This document shows, in pieces, positions 46,956 through 55,817 of a stretch of DNA of 64,000 nucleotides. The translations under genes and the position numbers were made by a program. The notes beneath the pieces are model-generated. The model made no database searches. It saw only the letters and a list, made by a program, of their open reading frames with translations, and was not told where the DNA came from. This DNA is from JAFDZV01 sp048594725 (GTDB lineage: Bacteria; Bacteroidota; Ignavibacteria; OLB7), in NCBI GenBank assembly GCA_048594725.1, contig JBMDXA010000199.1:1-64000 (forward strand). The letters run 5' to 3'. Position 1 is the first letter of the stretch, and each line of letters opens with the position of its first letter.

Positions 46956-49058
46956 ATGACGGAACCTGGTAACACCTTAGAGTCACAGCCAAACAGCAGC
47001 TCCGGCTCCGAGGAGATGGACAACACGGTAATGACCGCCGCCGCCAACACCGGGGGCACCCAGCCAACGGAAGAATCCACTGCCGTGCCGGAATCGGCCG
47101 CACCCCAGAGCGGGGAGGCTACCGAGCCCGCGCAGGGATCACCCGATACTCCCGCAGCCGATGCTTCGGCCTCGCAGGATGCCGGCACCCAGCCGGAGGC
47201 TACCGAGCCGGCAACGGACGGGGCCCAGGCCGCCGGAAGCGATGCTGCTGCGGCCGGGGAGCAGGAAGCAGCAGCTTCGGCCGAGCCGCAGGCGGATGCT
47301 GAATCAGCGGCAGGTTCGGATGCCGGTGCCCAGGGTGAAGGGGCCGACGAGGGGGACGACGCCTCCGGTGGCCGCCGCCGCTCCGGCCGGCAGTTGCCGA
47401 AGATGCCGGAAGAGCAGATGCGCGAGATCTGGAACGAGCTGGTTGCAAAAAAGAATGCAGGAGAGGAGATCGAGCTGGAAGTGATCTCCACCAACCGCGG
47501 AGGCGTCGTCGCTTCCTACAAGGGGGTGGAGGTGTTCATTCCGATCTCCCACTGGAGCCTCGACCGGCATAACACCGAGGGTGTGGCCGGCGTCGGCGCC
47601 GGTGATCCGGTCCAGGCGCATGTCCTGGAGATCACCAACTTCGATACCGATGCCCGCCGCGTGACCGCTACCCGCCGCACGCTGCTTCGCAAGGACCTGC
47701 TCACCTCGCTGGAGGTCGGCCAGCGCCTGAAGGGGCGCGTCGCGTCGATCCTCGACTTCGGCGCGTTCGTCGATCTCGGCGGCGTCGATGGTCTGGTGCA
47801 CGCCTCGGAGATCAGCTACGATCGCACCCGCCGCCCGAGCGAACTGCTCAACAAGGGGGATGAGGTCGAGGTGGTGATCCGCGAGATCGACCGCGAGAAG
47901 AAGCGTATCTATCTCGGCATGAAGGAGCTTCAGGCTTCGCCGTGGGAAGGGGTCGAGGACCGCTATCCCACCGGCACCATCCAGCATGGCCGCGTGGTCG
48001 GCATCGGCAAGAACGGCGCGTTCATCGAGCTGGAGCCGGGTCTGGAAGGGTTCGTGCGCGTCTCGGAGCTTTCCTGGACCAAGCGCGTCAACAACCCGAA
48101 GGAAATCCTCAAGAAGGGGATGGAGATCGATGTGAAGGTGCTCGATAGCTCCGCACGCAAGCAGCGCCTCAGCCTGAGCTTCCGCCAGGCGCAGGATGAT
48201 CCGTGGCAGAGCCTGGCCCAGAAGTTCTCGGTTGGCACCAACTGGAACGGCGAGATCCGCGAGATCAGCAACAAGGGCGTCGTGATCGCTGTTGAAGAGG
48301 TGGAGGGCTTCCTGCCGCGCGGCCGCATGGGACGCGAGGCCAAGCGCCTGCCGGAGATGAAGGTGGGCGAGAAGCTCGACGTCCATGTGATCGAGATCGA
48401 GCCGGGCTCGCATTCGCTCATCTTCGGCCTGCCGATGCCGGAAGGCGAAGGCGGCGGGTTCGAGCGCAATGAGCGTGGCGGCGGCGAGCGTGGTGATCGC
48501 GGCGGCGACCGTGGCGGCGAGCGCCGTGGCGGTGGCGGCGGCCGTGATCGTGGAGATCGCGGCGACCGTGGAGACCGCGGTGATCGCAACCGTCCGGTGG
48601 GTACCGTTACCCCGGTCAACGAGATGAAGAGCGCCGATACGGTCAGCAGCTTCGCTCTCGGCGATATGATCGGCGACGCCATCAAGAAGGCGCTCAACTA
48701 CAAGGAGGAGCAGCCGAAGAAGGAGCAGCAGCCGAAGGCGGAGACGCCGAAGCCTGAAGCCCCGAAGCAGGATGCTCCCCAGCCGGCACCGCCGAAGCAG
48801 GAGGAGAACGGTGGCGAGAGCGGCCCTGCCGAGCAGGGAGGCGCCATCGCCAATCCGGGCACCGAGGCTCCGGCCGGGACCGAGGGTGCCGAGCCGGCCC
48901 AGACCTCCGATGCCGGCCAGGATGCCGGTGCCGGTGATGCTCCGGATGCCGGTGCTGCCAGCAGCGGCCCCGCCTCCGAAGGGGAGCAGACCTTCCCGAC
49001 CTCCTTCGAGGGAGGCAACGAGGAGCGCGGCGGTTCCGATGCCGAGCGTCCCGTCTAA
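46956..49058 (+). CDS. rpsA: Ribosomal protein S1 with long disordered acidic and RG-rich tails
   Basis: 700 residues. Four S1/OB RNA-binding domains lie between about 145 and 495; the second to fourth show the usual wording (GRVASILDFGAFVDLGGVDG, GRVVGIGKNGAFIELEPG, GEIREISNKGVVIAVEEVEG). The N-terminal 145 residues are low-complexity Ala/Glu/Pro/Gly. After the domains comes an RG/RD-rich stretch (about 505-550: GGERGDRGGDRGGERR and following), a short ordered segment (MKSADTVSSFALGDMIGDAI) and a Pro/Lys/Gln then Ala/Gly/Asp tail. The domains bind mRNA for initiation; the tails are unusual in length and resemble phase-separating RNA-binding proteins. Four domains rather than six is common in this group. 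Confidence 0.9.
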   Translation: MTEPGNTLESQPNSSSGSEEMDNTVMTAAANTGGTQPTEESTAVPESAAPQSGEATEPAQGSPDTPAADASASQDAGTQPEATEPATDGAQAAGSDAAAAGEQEAAASAEPQADAESAAGSDAGAQGEGADEGDDASGGRRRSGRQLPKMPEEQMREIWNELVAKKNAGEEIELEVISTNRGGVVASYKGVEVFIPISHWSLDRHNTEGVAGVGAGDPVQAHVLEITNFDTDARRVTATRRTLLRKDLLTSLEVGQRLKGRVASILDFGAFVDLGGVDGLVHASEISYDRTRRPSELLNKGDEVEVVIREIDREKKRIYLGMKELQASPWEGVEDRYPTGTIQHGRVVGIGKNGAFIELEPGLEGFVRVSELSWTKRVNNPKEILKKGMEIDVKVLDSSARKQRLSLSFRQAQDDPWQSLAQKFSVGTNWNGEIREISNKGVVIAVEEVEGFLPRGRMGREAKRLPEMKVGEKLDVHVIEIEPGSHSLIFGLPMPEGEGGGFERNERGGGERGDRGGDRGGERRGGGGGRDRGDRGDRGDRGDRNRPVGTVTPVNEMKSADTVSSFALGDMIGDAIKKALNYKEEQPKKEQQPKAETPKPEAPKQDAPQPAPPKQEENGGESGPAEQGGAIANPGTEAPAGTEGAEPAQTSDAGQDAGAGDAPDAGAASSGPASEGEQTFPTSFEGGNEERGGSDAERPV

Positions 49059-49088
49059 CCTCCGGTTGCGATAGAAGTTGAACAAACG

Positions 49089-49126
49089 AGCCGCGCTCCG
49101 GTGTACGCCGGAGCGCGGTTCTTCTT
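49089..49126 (+). terminator. Terminator after rpsA
   Basis: An 11-bp perfect stem (CCGCGCTCCGG 49091-49101 with CCGGAGCGCGG 49108-49118), 6-nt loop, then TTCTTCTT. It separates rpsA from the tRNA gene. Confidence 0.75.
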
Positions 49127-49141
49127 CGCGAGACATTTGTT

Positions 49142-49226
49142 GCCCGGATGGCGAAATGGCAGACGCATCAGACTTAAAATCTGAAGTCGCGTAAGCGACG
49201 TGCGGGTTCAAGTCCCGCTCCGGGTA
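49142..49226 (+). tRNA. tRNA-Leu (UAA)
   Basis: The 85-nt cloverleaf folds with a 7-bp acceptor (GCCCGGA with TCCGGGT, first pair G-U), an anticodon stem TCAGA/TCTGA with loop CTTAAAA giving anticodon TAA, a long class II variable arm (GTCGC-GTAA-GCGAC) and a T arm GCGGG-TTCAAGT-CCCGC. The discriminator base is A. CCA is not encoded. It decodes UUA. Confidence 0.93.
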
Positions 49227-49903
49227 CACATCCGATAGCCACCATATCATGCAGGAGATGAGCTTCCGGCTCCTGCCACACCATAGTCTTCAGGGCTTCC
49301 AGCGGACGGCATTTCTCTCCCCGTCGGGCATTGCCCCATGGGCGGTAGCCGGTGGCCGGCAGCGCGATAGCGCCGATCACGGCAACCCGATCCCGGTAAT
49401 CCGTTTCGATGGCATCTCTGCATCACCAGCGTTTCTCGTATCCGGGATTCGGTCCGGTCCGGCCGTTTTCATCCACGGATTCCCATGATGGTCCATCCAT
49501 CTTCGTTTCTCCCCCGCATCCGGATCAATCGTATTCCATCTGTTTTATCATCCGATCCATGGCAAAGGGCGGAAGGCCGCGCGCTGGATATCACCTTTAT
49601 CGTTTCTCCTGTGGCCGATACCGCATTGCACCCTGCAACGGGGCGTACGGAGTGCGAACCCGCCCCAGCGGCATGCAACCAGCAGAGAGTCAAGGCTCCG
49701 ATATCTTCCCCGAAAAAACAGGGGGGGTACATCATCATGTACTGGTGGGATGACTTGCATTGAAGTATCATTGCGCGCTTTCCAGAAGCAGTAGTGTCCC
49801 CCTTTCCGCCATATCCATCAGGATCATCCCTTCAGCTCCGGGCATGCCCGGGGAGACACGTCATCGTCCGTACTCGTTACGGGGTCCCACTCATACACCA
49901 GAA
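49227..49903. other. Gene-free gap after tRNA-Leu
   Basis: About 680 bp with no frame that looks coding; short open frames on both strands have random-looking composition. There is a small hairpin GTACAT-CATC-ATGTAC at 49727-49742. No repeat of the tRNA 3' end was noticed, so I see no integration remnant. Confidence 0.5.
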
Positions 49904-51805
49904 ATGTTCATGAAAAACTTCGGTAGGATGTACACATCGGCTGCGGTGTTGCTGCTGTTGCTGGCAACGAAGGCGCTCGCCCAGCCCGTCTTCATCAACA
50001 AAATTCCGATTCCGCCGCTGCTGGATGCCCGCGATAGCCTCATCAATCTGGAAATGCGGGTGATGTATCACAAATTCAACCCGGGCAACCCGCTGGATTC
50101 GCTCAACGGCGGCGTGGGCCAGCCGAACGGCATCCGCACGTACGCCTACAACGTGGTTGGCGATTCCACGATGACGATCCTGGGCCCGACGCTCAAGTGG
50201 CACACCTACGACAGCACGGAGATCACCCTGAAGAACATGATCGGCGTGCATACCACCACGCACTGGCATGGTGCCGAGGTTCCGTCGCATATGGACGGCG
50301 GCCCGCACCAGGAGATCCAGCCGGGCTCCACCTGGTATGTGAACTTCCGGACGCTGGACAGCGCCAGCACGCTCTGGTACCATCCGCATTTCCACAACCT
50401 CACCATAGAGCATGTGCAGAAGGGGCTTTCCGGGATGGTGATCGTGGAGCGGGAGGACGACCCGATCCGGAACACCCTTCCGCGCACCTACGGCGTGGAT
50501 GATATCCCGGTGATCGTCGGTGATCTGGGCTTCACTCCCGGCTCCTCGCGCGCTGCGGGCATGGTGATCGATACCACCAAGGTGAAGCGGCCCATCAACC
50601 TTATCAACGGCGTCACCAATCCGTATGTGGAGGTGCCGGCCCATATCGTGCGCCTGCGCATCCTGAACGGCTCCACCCGCAAGGGGATCATGTTCGGCCT
50701 CTCGGAGTCCTACACTGCTCCGCTCGCCAACCTGAAGCCGTTCTACCTGATCGCCACCGATGGCGGGTACACCATGAAGCCCGATACCCTGACCAGCCTT
50801 ATCAACGGGCCCGGCGCGCGCGATGAGATCATCCTGGATCTGAGCGGCTACCAGCCCGGCGATACTCTCTATCTCAGCAATCTGAAGGATTCGCTCCCTC
50901 CGTTTGTGATCGGTAACACGCGGGCCAGCGGAAATCCCCACGGCGACGGTGCCGGCAAGGATACCACGAACGGCTCGGCCTTCCTCCAGTTGCGCATCGT
51001 GGCCGACAGCACCTTCCCCGGCTATACCCCGGTTACCACGTTCACGCCGTTCACCACCACCTGGAGCCCCGGCCTGGCCGATACCTCCAACGTGGTGCGG
51101 CATCGCCTGAAGCAGCTGGTGAGCCAGGGGAGCCAGCATACCAGCACCTTCACGATCGATGGCATCACCTACGACATGGAGACCATCAATGATACCGTCT
51201 GCGTGGATACCAAGGAGATCTGGGCCATCCGGAACCTGACGGAAGTGGCGCATCCGTTCCACATCCACAAGATTCAGTTCCGTGTGCTGGATGTGGTGGA
51301 TGCCGCCGGCAACAACGTGGATCTGGAAGAGCACGGGATGAACGGCCCCAAGGACGACGTGCTGGTATTTCCCGGCTGGACGCTCCGCTTCCTTGCCCAG
51401 TTCGACGACTATCCCGATCCGATCGATCCGATGAACACGTATATGTACCACTGCCATATCCTCACCCACGAGGATTCCATCGGCGGCGGGATGATGCACC
51501 AGTTCGTGGTCACCAACGAGGGCGCCTGCGCCAGTTCCTCCTATCCCGGCACCGGCAATAATGGTCCGGCGATGGTGCTCCTCTCCAACCCGACCGAAGG
51601 CGCCATCTACCTGCGAGGCCGCTCGGCGAAGCCCAGCACGCTCGCCATCTTCGATTTCCAGGGACGCCGCATCCGCGGCCAGCAGCTCCCGGCCTTCGAC
51701 GGCGATGCCAGGATCAATACCGAGGGGCTTCCTTCGGGCCTGTATCTGGTCGAGTGGCGCACGCCGGGCGGTGCCACCACCGGCAAGGTTGTGCTGGTGA
51801 AGTAA
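49904..51805 (+). CDS. Secreted multicopper oxidase with T9SS sorting domain
   Basis: About 633 residues. Signal peptide after a start at 49904 or 49910 (MKNFGRMYTSAAVLLLLLA, cleavage near ALAQ-PV). Copper sites in order: HWHG in TTTHWHGAEVPSHM, YHPHFHN, HPFHIHKIQF, and YHCHILTHED-GGGMMHQF. The His-Cys-His set gives the type 1 copper, with M in the axial position, as in CotA/bilirubin oxidase-like laccases. The last 75 residues (SNPTEGAIYL to GLYLVEWRTPGG-KVVLVK) form a type A T9SS C-terminal sorting domain, so the enzyme is exported by Sec and then placed on the surface or released. Substrate unknown. It stands alone with its own terminator. Confidence 0.92.
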   Translation: MFMKNFGRMYTSAAVLLLLLATKALAQPVFINKIPIPPLLDARDSLINLEMRVMYHKFNPGNPLDSLNGGVGQPNGIRTYAYNVVGDSTMTILGPTLKWHTYDSTEITLKNMIGVHTTTHWHGAEVPSHMDGGPHQEIQPGSTWYVNFRTLDSASTLWYHPHFHNLTIEHVQKGLSGMVIVEREDDPIRNTLPRTYGVDDIPVIVGDLGFTPGSSRAAGMVIDTTKVKRPINLINGVTNPYVEVPAHIVRLRILNGSTRKGIMFGLSESYTAPLANLKPFYLIATDGGYTMKPDTLTSLINGPGARDEIILDLSGYQPGDTLYLSNLKDSLPPFVIGNTRASGNPHGDGAGKDTTNGSAFLQLRIVADSTFPGYTPVTTFTPFTTTWSPGLADTSNVVRHRLKQLVSQGSQHTSTFTIDGITYDMETINDTVCVDTKEIWAIRNLTEVAHPFHIHKIQFRVLDVVDAAGNNVDLEEHGMNGPKDDVLVFPGWTLRFLAQFDDYPDPIDPMNTYMYHCHILTHEDSIGGGMMHQFVVTNEGACASSSYPGTGNNGPAMVLLSNPTEGAIYLRGRSAKPSTLAIFDFQGRRIRGQQLPAFDGDARINTEGLPSGLYLVEWRTPGGATTGKVVLVK

Positions 51806-51858
51806 CCGGCTGCCTGTCTACCAGGATGTGCCAGGCCATGCCACCGGCCGCATAACGC

Positions 51859-51905
51859 AACGGCCCTCGTGAACGCATCACGAGGGCCGTTATTTTTTTT
51901 AATGA
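51859..51905 (+). terminator. Strong terminator after the multicopper oxidase
   Basis: A 14-bp perfect stem (AACGGCCCTCGTGA 51859-51872 with TCACGAGGGCCGTT 51878-51891), 5-nt loop, then ATTTTTTTTAA. Confidence 0.92.
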
Positions 51906-51929
51906 TGTACGATGGAATTAAAATTACCC

Positions 51930-52020
51930 CCAATCGAAGAATCCCCCTCCCACCACCACCAATTCCGCATCCCCCAATCGAAAATCCAAAATCGAAAATC
52001 GAAAATTTCCCCCCGAAACT
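51930..52020. repeat. Heptad island (complement of GATTTTC words)
   Basis: CCAATCG, CGAAAAT, CCAAAAT, CGAAAAT, CGAAAAT words at about 51971-52010 with a C-rich, CCACCACCA stretch before. It lies between the oxidase terminator and the convergent DUF1501 gene, on the opposite orientation to the 31.1 and 41.0 kb islands. Confidence 0.65.
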
Positions 52021-52025
52021 GCCCA

Positions 52026-53564
52026 TCACCTCACCACCGTCATCCGCTTCGAAATCCGGTACCGTCCGTTCTCCATAGTGTAGAGATAGGAGCCGGAGGG
52101 GAGGGCGGAGACATCCACCGGCAGGCGGTGTTCCCCCGCTTCCACGGTGCGATCCAGGATGGAGCGGAGGGCCTTGCCATCGGCGGCGAACAGGCCGATA
52201 CGCACGCGGGAGCGCTCCGGAATCCGGAACGCCAGCGTGGTGGCGGTGGATGCGGGGTTCGGCATATTTCCCAGCAGTTCCACCCCGGCCATCCGCGCAT
52301 CGCTCTCATCGGGGACGCCGACGGTGGGAGCATTGAAGAGGGGGAGACGCTCGAAGTTCCCGCCGAGCGCCGTTTCGGCATAGGCGGGGGCGAACCCGAG
52401 CCAGTCGCGGAGGACCGAGGCATAGATCTGCCGGAAGTCGTTCACGAACTTGATATCGCCACGGTTGTCCAGGTCCACAAGGTTCGGAGCGCCGCCTATC
52501 ACCGTTCCTCCCAGCACCCCCTTGCCTATCACCAGCTGCGGCGATGCGGCGCCATGATCGGTGCCGGCCGAGCCGTTTTCATTGACGCGCCGCCCGAACT
52601 CCGAATAGGTCATGCAGGCCACGCGATCGGCGTTGCCGGCCGCCCCGATATCGGCCAGGAAGGTGCTCACCCCGCGCGACAACTGGGTAAGCCGCGCCGC
52701 ATGGGAGACCATCTGCCCGTTGTGCGTATCGAACCCTCCCAGCGTCACCACATAGACGCCCGTGCGGAGCCCGCCGTTGATAAGGCGCGCCACCACCCGG
52801 AGCTGCGCGGAGAATCCATCGGCATCGTACTGTACGTTGGTGGAGCCGCCGATCATCGCGTTGCGGATCTCGCTGGAGTAGCGGTTCGACTGCGCTATCA
52901 CATCCCGCACGAACTTCAGTTCCGGGCCGGCCAGCGTGCCCGGGAGGGGATCATCCGGCACCGACAGGCCGTTGGCGAGGTTGTAGAACCGGTCCGGGTT
53001 GTCGATCGCCATCCCCATGCCGCCGCTTTCTCCCTGAAGCGCCAGCGTGGCGCTGGAGCCCACCTGCATGGCGAACGGCGCGTTCGGGAGGGTGCCGGGA
53101 TACTCCGGATGGGAGCGTTCCAGATAGCGTCCCAGCCAGCCGGTATGCCAGATCTCATCGGCATCGGAGGCGGTGTGCCAGATATCGGTGGAGCGGAAGT
53201 GGGAGCGGTCCTGGTTGGGATAGCCAACGCTCTGCACCACCGCGCACTGTCCGCTGTTGAACAGGCCGTGCAGGCCGCTCATGGCGTTATGGAACGCAAG
53301 GCCGTCGGTGATCGGAAGGGTTTCCCCGGCGCTCAGGCGGATGCTCGGGCGGGCATCGTGATAGCGCTGGTCGTTGACCGGCACCACCATGTTCAAACCA
53401 TCGTTGCCGCCGTTCAGGTTGATAAGCACCAGCACCCGGTCCTCCATCGCCGCCGCGCGCGGAGCGAAGAATCCTTCCAGGGGGCGTGCAAAAAGGCCGC
53501 TGGAGACGAGCGGGACCATCGCCCCGGCCTGAAACGTATGTTTGAGAAAATCTCTGCGCTGCAT
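52026..53564 (-). CDS. DUF1501 protein with Tat-like signal and T9SS sorting domain
   Basis: 512 residues. The N-terminus MQRRDFLKHTFQAG has a twin-arginine motif followed by a weakly hydrophobic stretch. The DUF1501 (sulfatase/phosphatase-fold-like) core shows VLINLNGGNDGLNMVVP, GYPNQDRSHFRSTDIW, LGGFDTHNGQ, TYSEFGRRVNENGSAGTDHG, with metal-ligand-like Asp/His/Asn residues. The last 80 residues (NMPNPASTATTLAFRI to GSYLYTMENG-KRMTVVR) form a T9SS type A sorting domain. It lies 88 bp after the DUF1800 gene. DUF1501/DUF1800 pairs are common in Planctomycetes, Proteobacteria and Bacteroidota, of unknown function. Confidence 0.9.
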   Translation of the reverse strand: MQRRDFLKHTFQAGAMVPLVSSGLFARPLEGFFAPRAAAMEDRVLVLINLNGGNDGLNMVVPVNDQRYHDARPSIRLSAGETLPITDGLAFHNAMSGLHGLFNSGQCAVVQSVGYPNQDRSHFRSTDIWHTASDADEIWHTGWLGRYLERSHPEYPGTLPNAPFAMQVGSSATLALQGESGGMGMAIDNPDRFYNLANGLSVPDDPLPGTLAGPELKFVRDVIAQSNRYSSEIRNAMIGGSTNVQYDADGFSAQLRVVARLINGGLRTGVYVVTLGGFDTHNGQMVSHAARLTQLSRGVSTFLADIGAAGNADRVACMTYSEFGRRVNENGSAGTDHGAASPQLVIGKGVLGGTVIGGAPNLVDLDNRGDIKFVNDFRQIYASVLRDWLGFAPAYAETALGGNFERLPLFNAPTVGVPDESDARMAGVELLGNMPNPASTATTLAFRIPERSRVRIGLFAADGKALRSILDRTVEAGEHRLPVDVSALPSGSYLYTMENGRYRISKRMTVVR

Positions 53565-53652
53565 AATTCTGGGTTCCTGCTGGTTCCTCCGGTCCAGTCC
53601 GGGGCATTGCTGCGCATCGGAGGCGGGGCCGGAGTGCTGGATGGAGGAGATA

Positions 53653-55278
53653 TTACATCAACTGGTATTCGCCGAGGTTCGTGATGCGGATCAGGCAGGC
53701 GCGAACTCTCGTGGGGGCGCTCGGAGCGTCCGGGTCCCACTCGTAGGCCGGCCCTCCGGCCAGCAGCTCATCCAGCAGGGCGGCGCGGGTATCGGCGCTT
53801 ACGGCGATCGGCAGATGCAGGGCGAGCAGATGATCGAGAAGTTTTTCGGCGTCGCCGGCATCCGGCAGCGATTTTACATGCGCGGCCGGATCGAACTTGT
53901 AGGGGAGGGCGCCGTTGACCGGCTCCAGCCACATCTTCGCGTAGCGGATGCGCAGCGGCAGGGTGGCGCTGCTGATCCAGGAGCGCCCGCCGGGCCATCC
54001 CTTCACGTTGGGCGGATACAAGAGGATCTGCGAGAGATTGGACATCGCGGTAACCGGGTCGTGGGTTTCCGGGCGGCCGATATCGGTTGTGCTCCGGCTC
54101 ATCGGCGCTTCCAGGCCGAACGAGCGCACGGCCCCGAGCACGTAATCGGCGGGGCTCTTGAGCTTTGCGCCGATCACATTCTCATGGAAGAAATGCTCGC
54201 TCGTCAGCAACTCCTCCAGCACCGGCTCCATCCGCCAGTTGCTGCTCTCCAGGGTGGCGGCCATTCCGGCCACGATGGCCGGGTCGGGCGTTTCATGGAC
54301 GAAATACTGGTAGAGTTTCGAGCAGATGAAGACCGCCGCCCGCTTGTGCTGGAGATCGCGGTCCTGCTGTTCGAAGATCAGATCGATCACATCGCGCGAT
54401 GCCTTCCCCTCGATGCCGAAGTTGGCCGATTCCCCGAAGATCGACTTCACTCCGTTGTCGAATCGTGCCGGGCGGAACTCGCTTCCCAGCTCCCTGACGG
54501 TCCAGCCGGTGAGCGCCCTTGCCAGCTCCACGATATCATGCTCGGTATAGTGCGGGGTGCCATCGGCATAGGTGCCGATCCCCATTGTAAAGAGCTCCAG
54601 CAGCTCGCGCGCATAGTTCTCGTTCGGGTTGCCGGCGCGGCTTGTGGCGCCGTCCAGATACACCAGCATGGCCGGGTCGATGGTGACCTTCTTGGTCAGC
54701 TCCCTGAAGTCGCCGAAGGCATGGTCGCGGAAGAGCTGGTTCTGCCTGTACATGTACTGCGCAACCAGCACCGTGGGGTATTCGCTGACGAAGTGATTAT
54801 GCCAGAACAGGACCATCTTCTCGCGCAGCATGCGTGCCGGGGCCAGCATCAGTGCGGCCCACCATTCCTGGGTATCGCGGGTCCAGGTGCCGTACTGTGC
54901 CCGCTCGGGATTGTTCACCTGGGCGAACGGCGTCTGCGATGCCCAGGCGCCGGGCGCATCCGGGAGCGGAGCGGCCGCAAGCATCCCCTTGACGATCGCC
55001 GAGGGAGTGGAGCCGAGCGCTCCCTGGAGGGTGTTCCAGGTGGCGCCGAATCCGATGCGGCGGAGCAGATGCCCGGCGCGGCGGATATCCCACGGCTGTT
55101 CGGCGCTCGGCGTGTACGGCTTCAGCGAGCCGATGGCCGATGCCCTCCCGTAGGGGGCCGGTCCGGTATGGTCCCCGCGGTAGGAGGGGGGGCCGGTATC
55201 AGGCGAGACGGGGCGGAGGCCGCCGAGGAGAGAGGCGGCCGGTGCGGCACCATTTTGCAGGAATGATCGTCTGTTCAT
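53653..55278 (-). CDS. DUF1800 protein, Tat-type signal
   Basis: 541 residues. Start MNRRSFLQNGAAPAASLLGG at 55278 with a twin-arginine motif; the 72 residues encoded upstream in frame are non-conserved. DUF1800 features: HLLRRIGFGAT near residue 70, REKMVLFWHNHFVSEY, and the hallmark NENYARELLELFTMGIG with YTEHDIVELARALTGW. C-terminal NVKGWPGGRSWISSATL is also typical. It has no T9SS domain although its partner DUF1501 protein does. The two genes probably form one operon, DUF1800 first. Role unknown; suggested to act in the periplasm or on the surface. Confidence 0.9.
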   Translation of the reverse strand: MNRRSFLQNGAAPAASLLGGLRPVSPDTGPPSYRGDHTGPAPYGRASAIGSLKPYTPSAEQPWDIRRAGHLLRRIGFGATWNTLQGALGSTPSAIVKGMLAAAPLPDAPGAWASQTPFAQVNNPERAQYGTWTRDTQEWWAALMLAPARMLREKMVLFWHNHFVSEYPTVLVAQYMYRQNQLFRDHAFGDFRELTKKVTIDPAMLVYLDGATSRAGNPNENYARELLELFTMGIGTYADGTPHYTEHDIVELARALTGWTVRELGSEFRPARFDNGVKSIFGESANFGIEGKASRDVIDLIFEQQDRDLQHKRAAVFICSKLYQYFVHETPDPAIVAGMAATLESSNWRMEPVLEELLTSEHFFHENVIGAKLKSPADYVLGAVRSFGLEAPMSRSTTDIGRPETHDPVTAMSNLSQILLYPPNVKGWPGGRSWISSATLPLRIRYAKMWLEPVNGALPYKFDPAAHVKSLPDAGDAEKLLDHLLALHLPIAVSADTRAALLDELLAGGPAYEWDPDAPSAPTRVRACLIRITNLGEYQLM

Positions 55279-55817
55279 GCGCTGTAACCCTGACTGGAAA
55301 ATCTGGGTGCCGGGACGCAAGGCACCTGAGTGCTGCATTCCCGGCGGGGGAGTCCCTATACTTGATCTGTAACGGTAGCAATCGCGAAAGAGGCGGGGCG
55401 AGATCCGGGATCGACATGGGACCATGCATACCTGCACGGGGCGGACCTGATTCTCCCGGACCGGAAGAGAAGTTACATCTGATTTCAGACGCAATCAAGC
55501 GGACGATAGTGTGGAGGTTACTGAATCGCGAAACCGCGTCAGTAGAGAGGAAGTCGGGACCCGGGATGGCCGGAGTCAGGGAGTTGGAAGGGGAGCTGGC
55601 GGAGAGCGGTTCAAGGCCGCTACGCACCGGCTACGGCCCCTGCAGGGAGGGATCGGCCGGCTGGCATCCGCCTCGTGAATTGCCTTGTCGCGCGATTGCA
55701 CCGGTGCTAACTAGGGGCAGCCGAAGCGCCGCCGTTAAGCCTGTCTGGTTTGTATTTGGCGGCTTAAACCGGTAGATTCGCTGTCATTTTCAGGAAACTA
55801 CAACAGGAACTTCATAC
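55279..55817. other. Divergent gap before uppS
   Basis: About 540 bp between the DUF1800 gene (minus) and uppS (plus). The one longer open frame (to 55775) has Arg/Gly/Pro-rich composition typical of noncoding high-GC DNA. Apart from the promoter near its right end I see nothing. Confidence 0.5.
55749..55780 (+). promoter_or_regulatory. Promoter for the uppS-lpx operon
   Basis: TTTG at 55749-55752, 20 nt, then TAGATTCG at 55773-55780, matching the Bacteroidota pattern TTTG-N19-21-TAnnTTTG at all but one base. It lies 37 nt before the uppS start. Confidence 0.45.

Noticed and set aside
47304..49250. A 648-codon minus-strand frame
   Set aside because: Shadow of rpsA and tRNA-Leu; composition is repetitive Leu/Ala/Arg.
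49142..49903. Integration site at tRNA-Leu
   Set aside because: No repeat of the tRNA 3' end, integrase or phage-like gene was found downstream in the window.
51912..55266. Two long plus-strand frames (590 and 574 codons)
   Set aside because: They are antisense to the DUF1501 and DUF1800 genes, which carry recognisable signals and domain motifs on the minus strand.
55140..55775. A 211-codon plus-strand frame before uppS
   Set aside because: Part is antisense to the DUF1800 gene and the rest is Arg/Gly/Pro-rich with no protein-like pattern.
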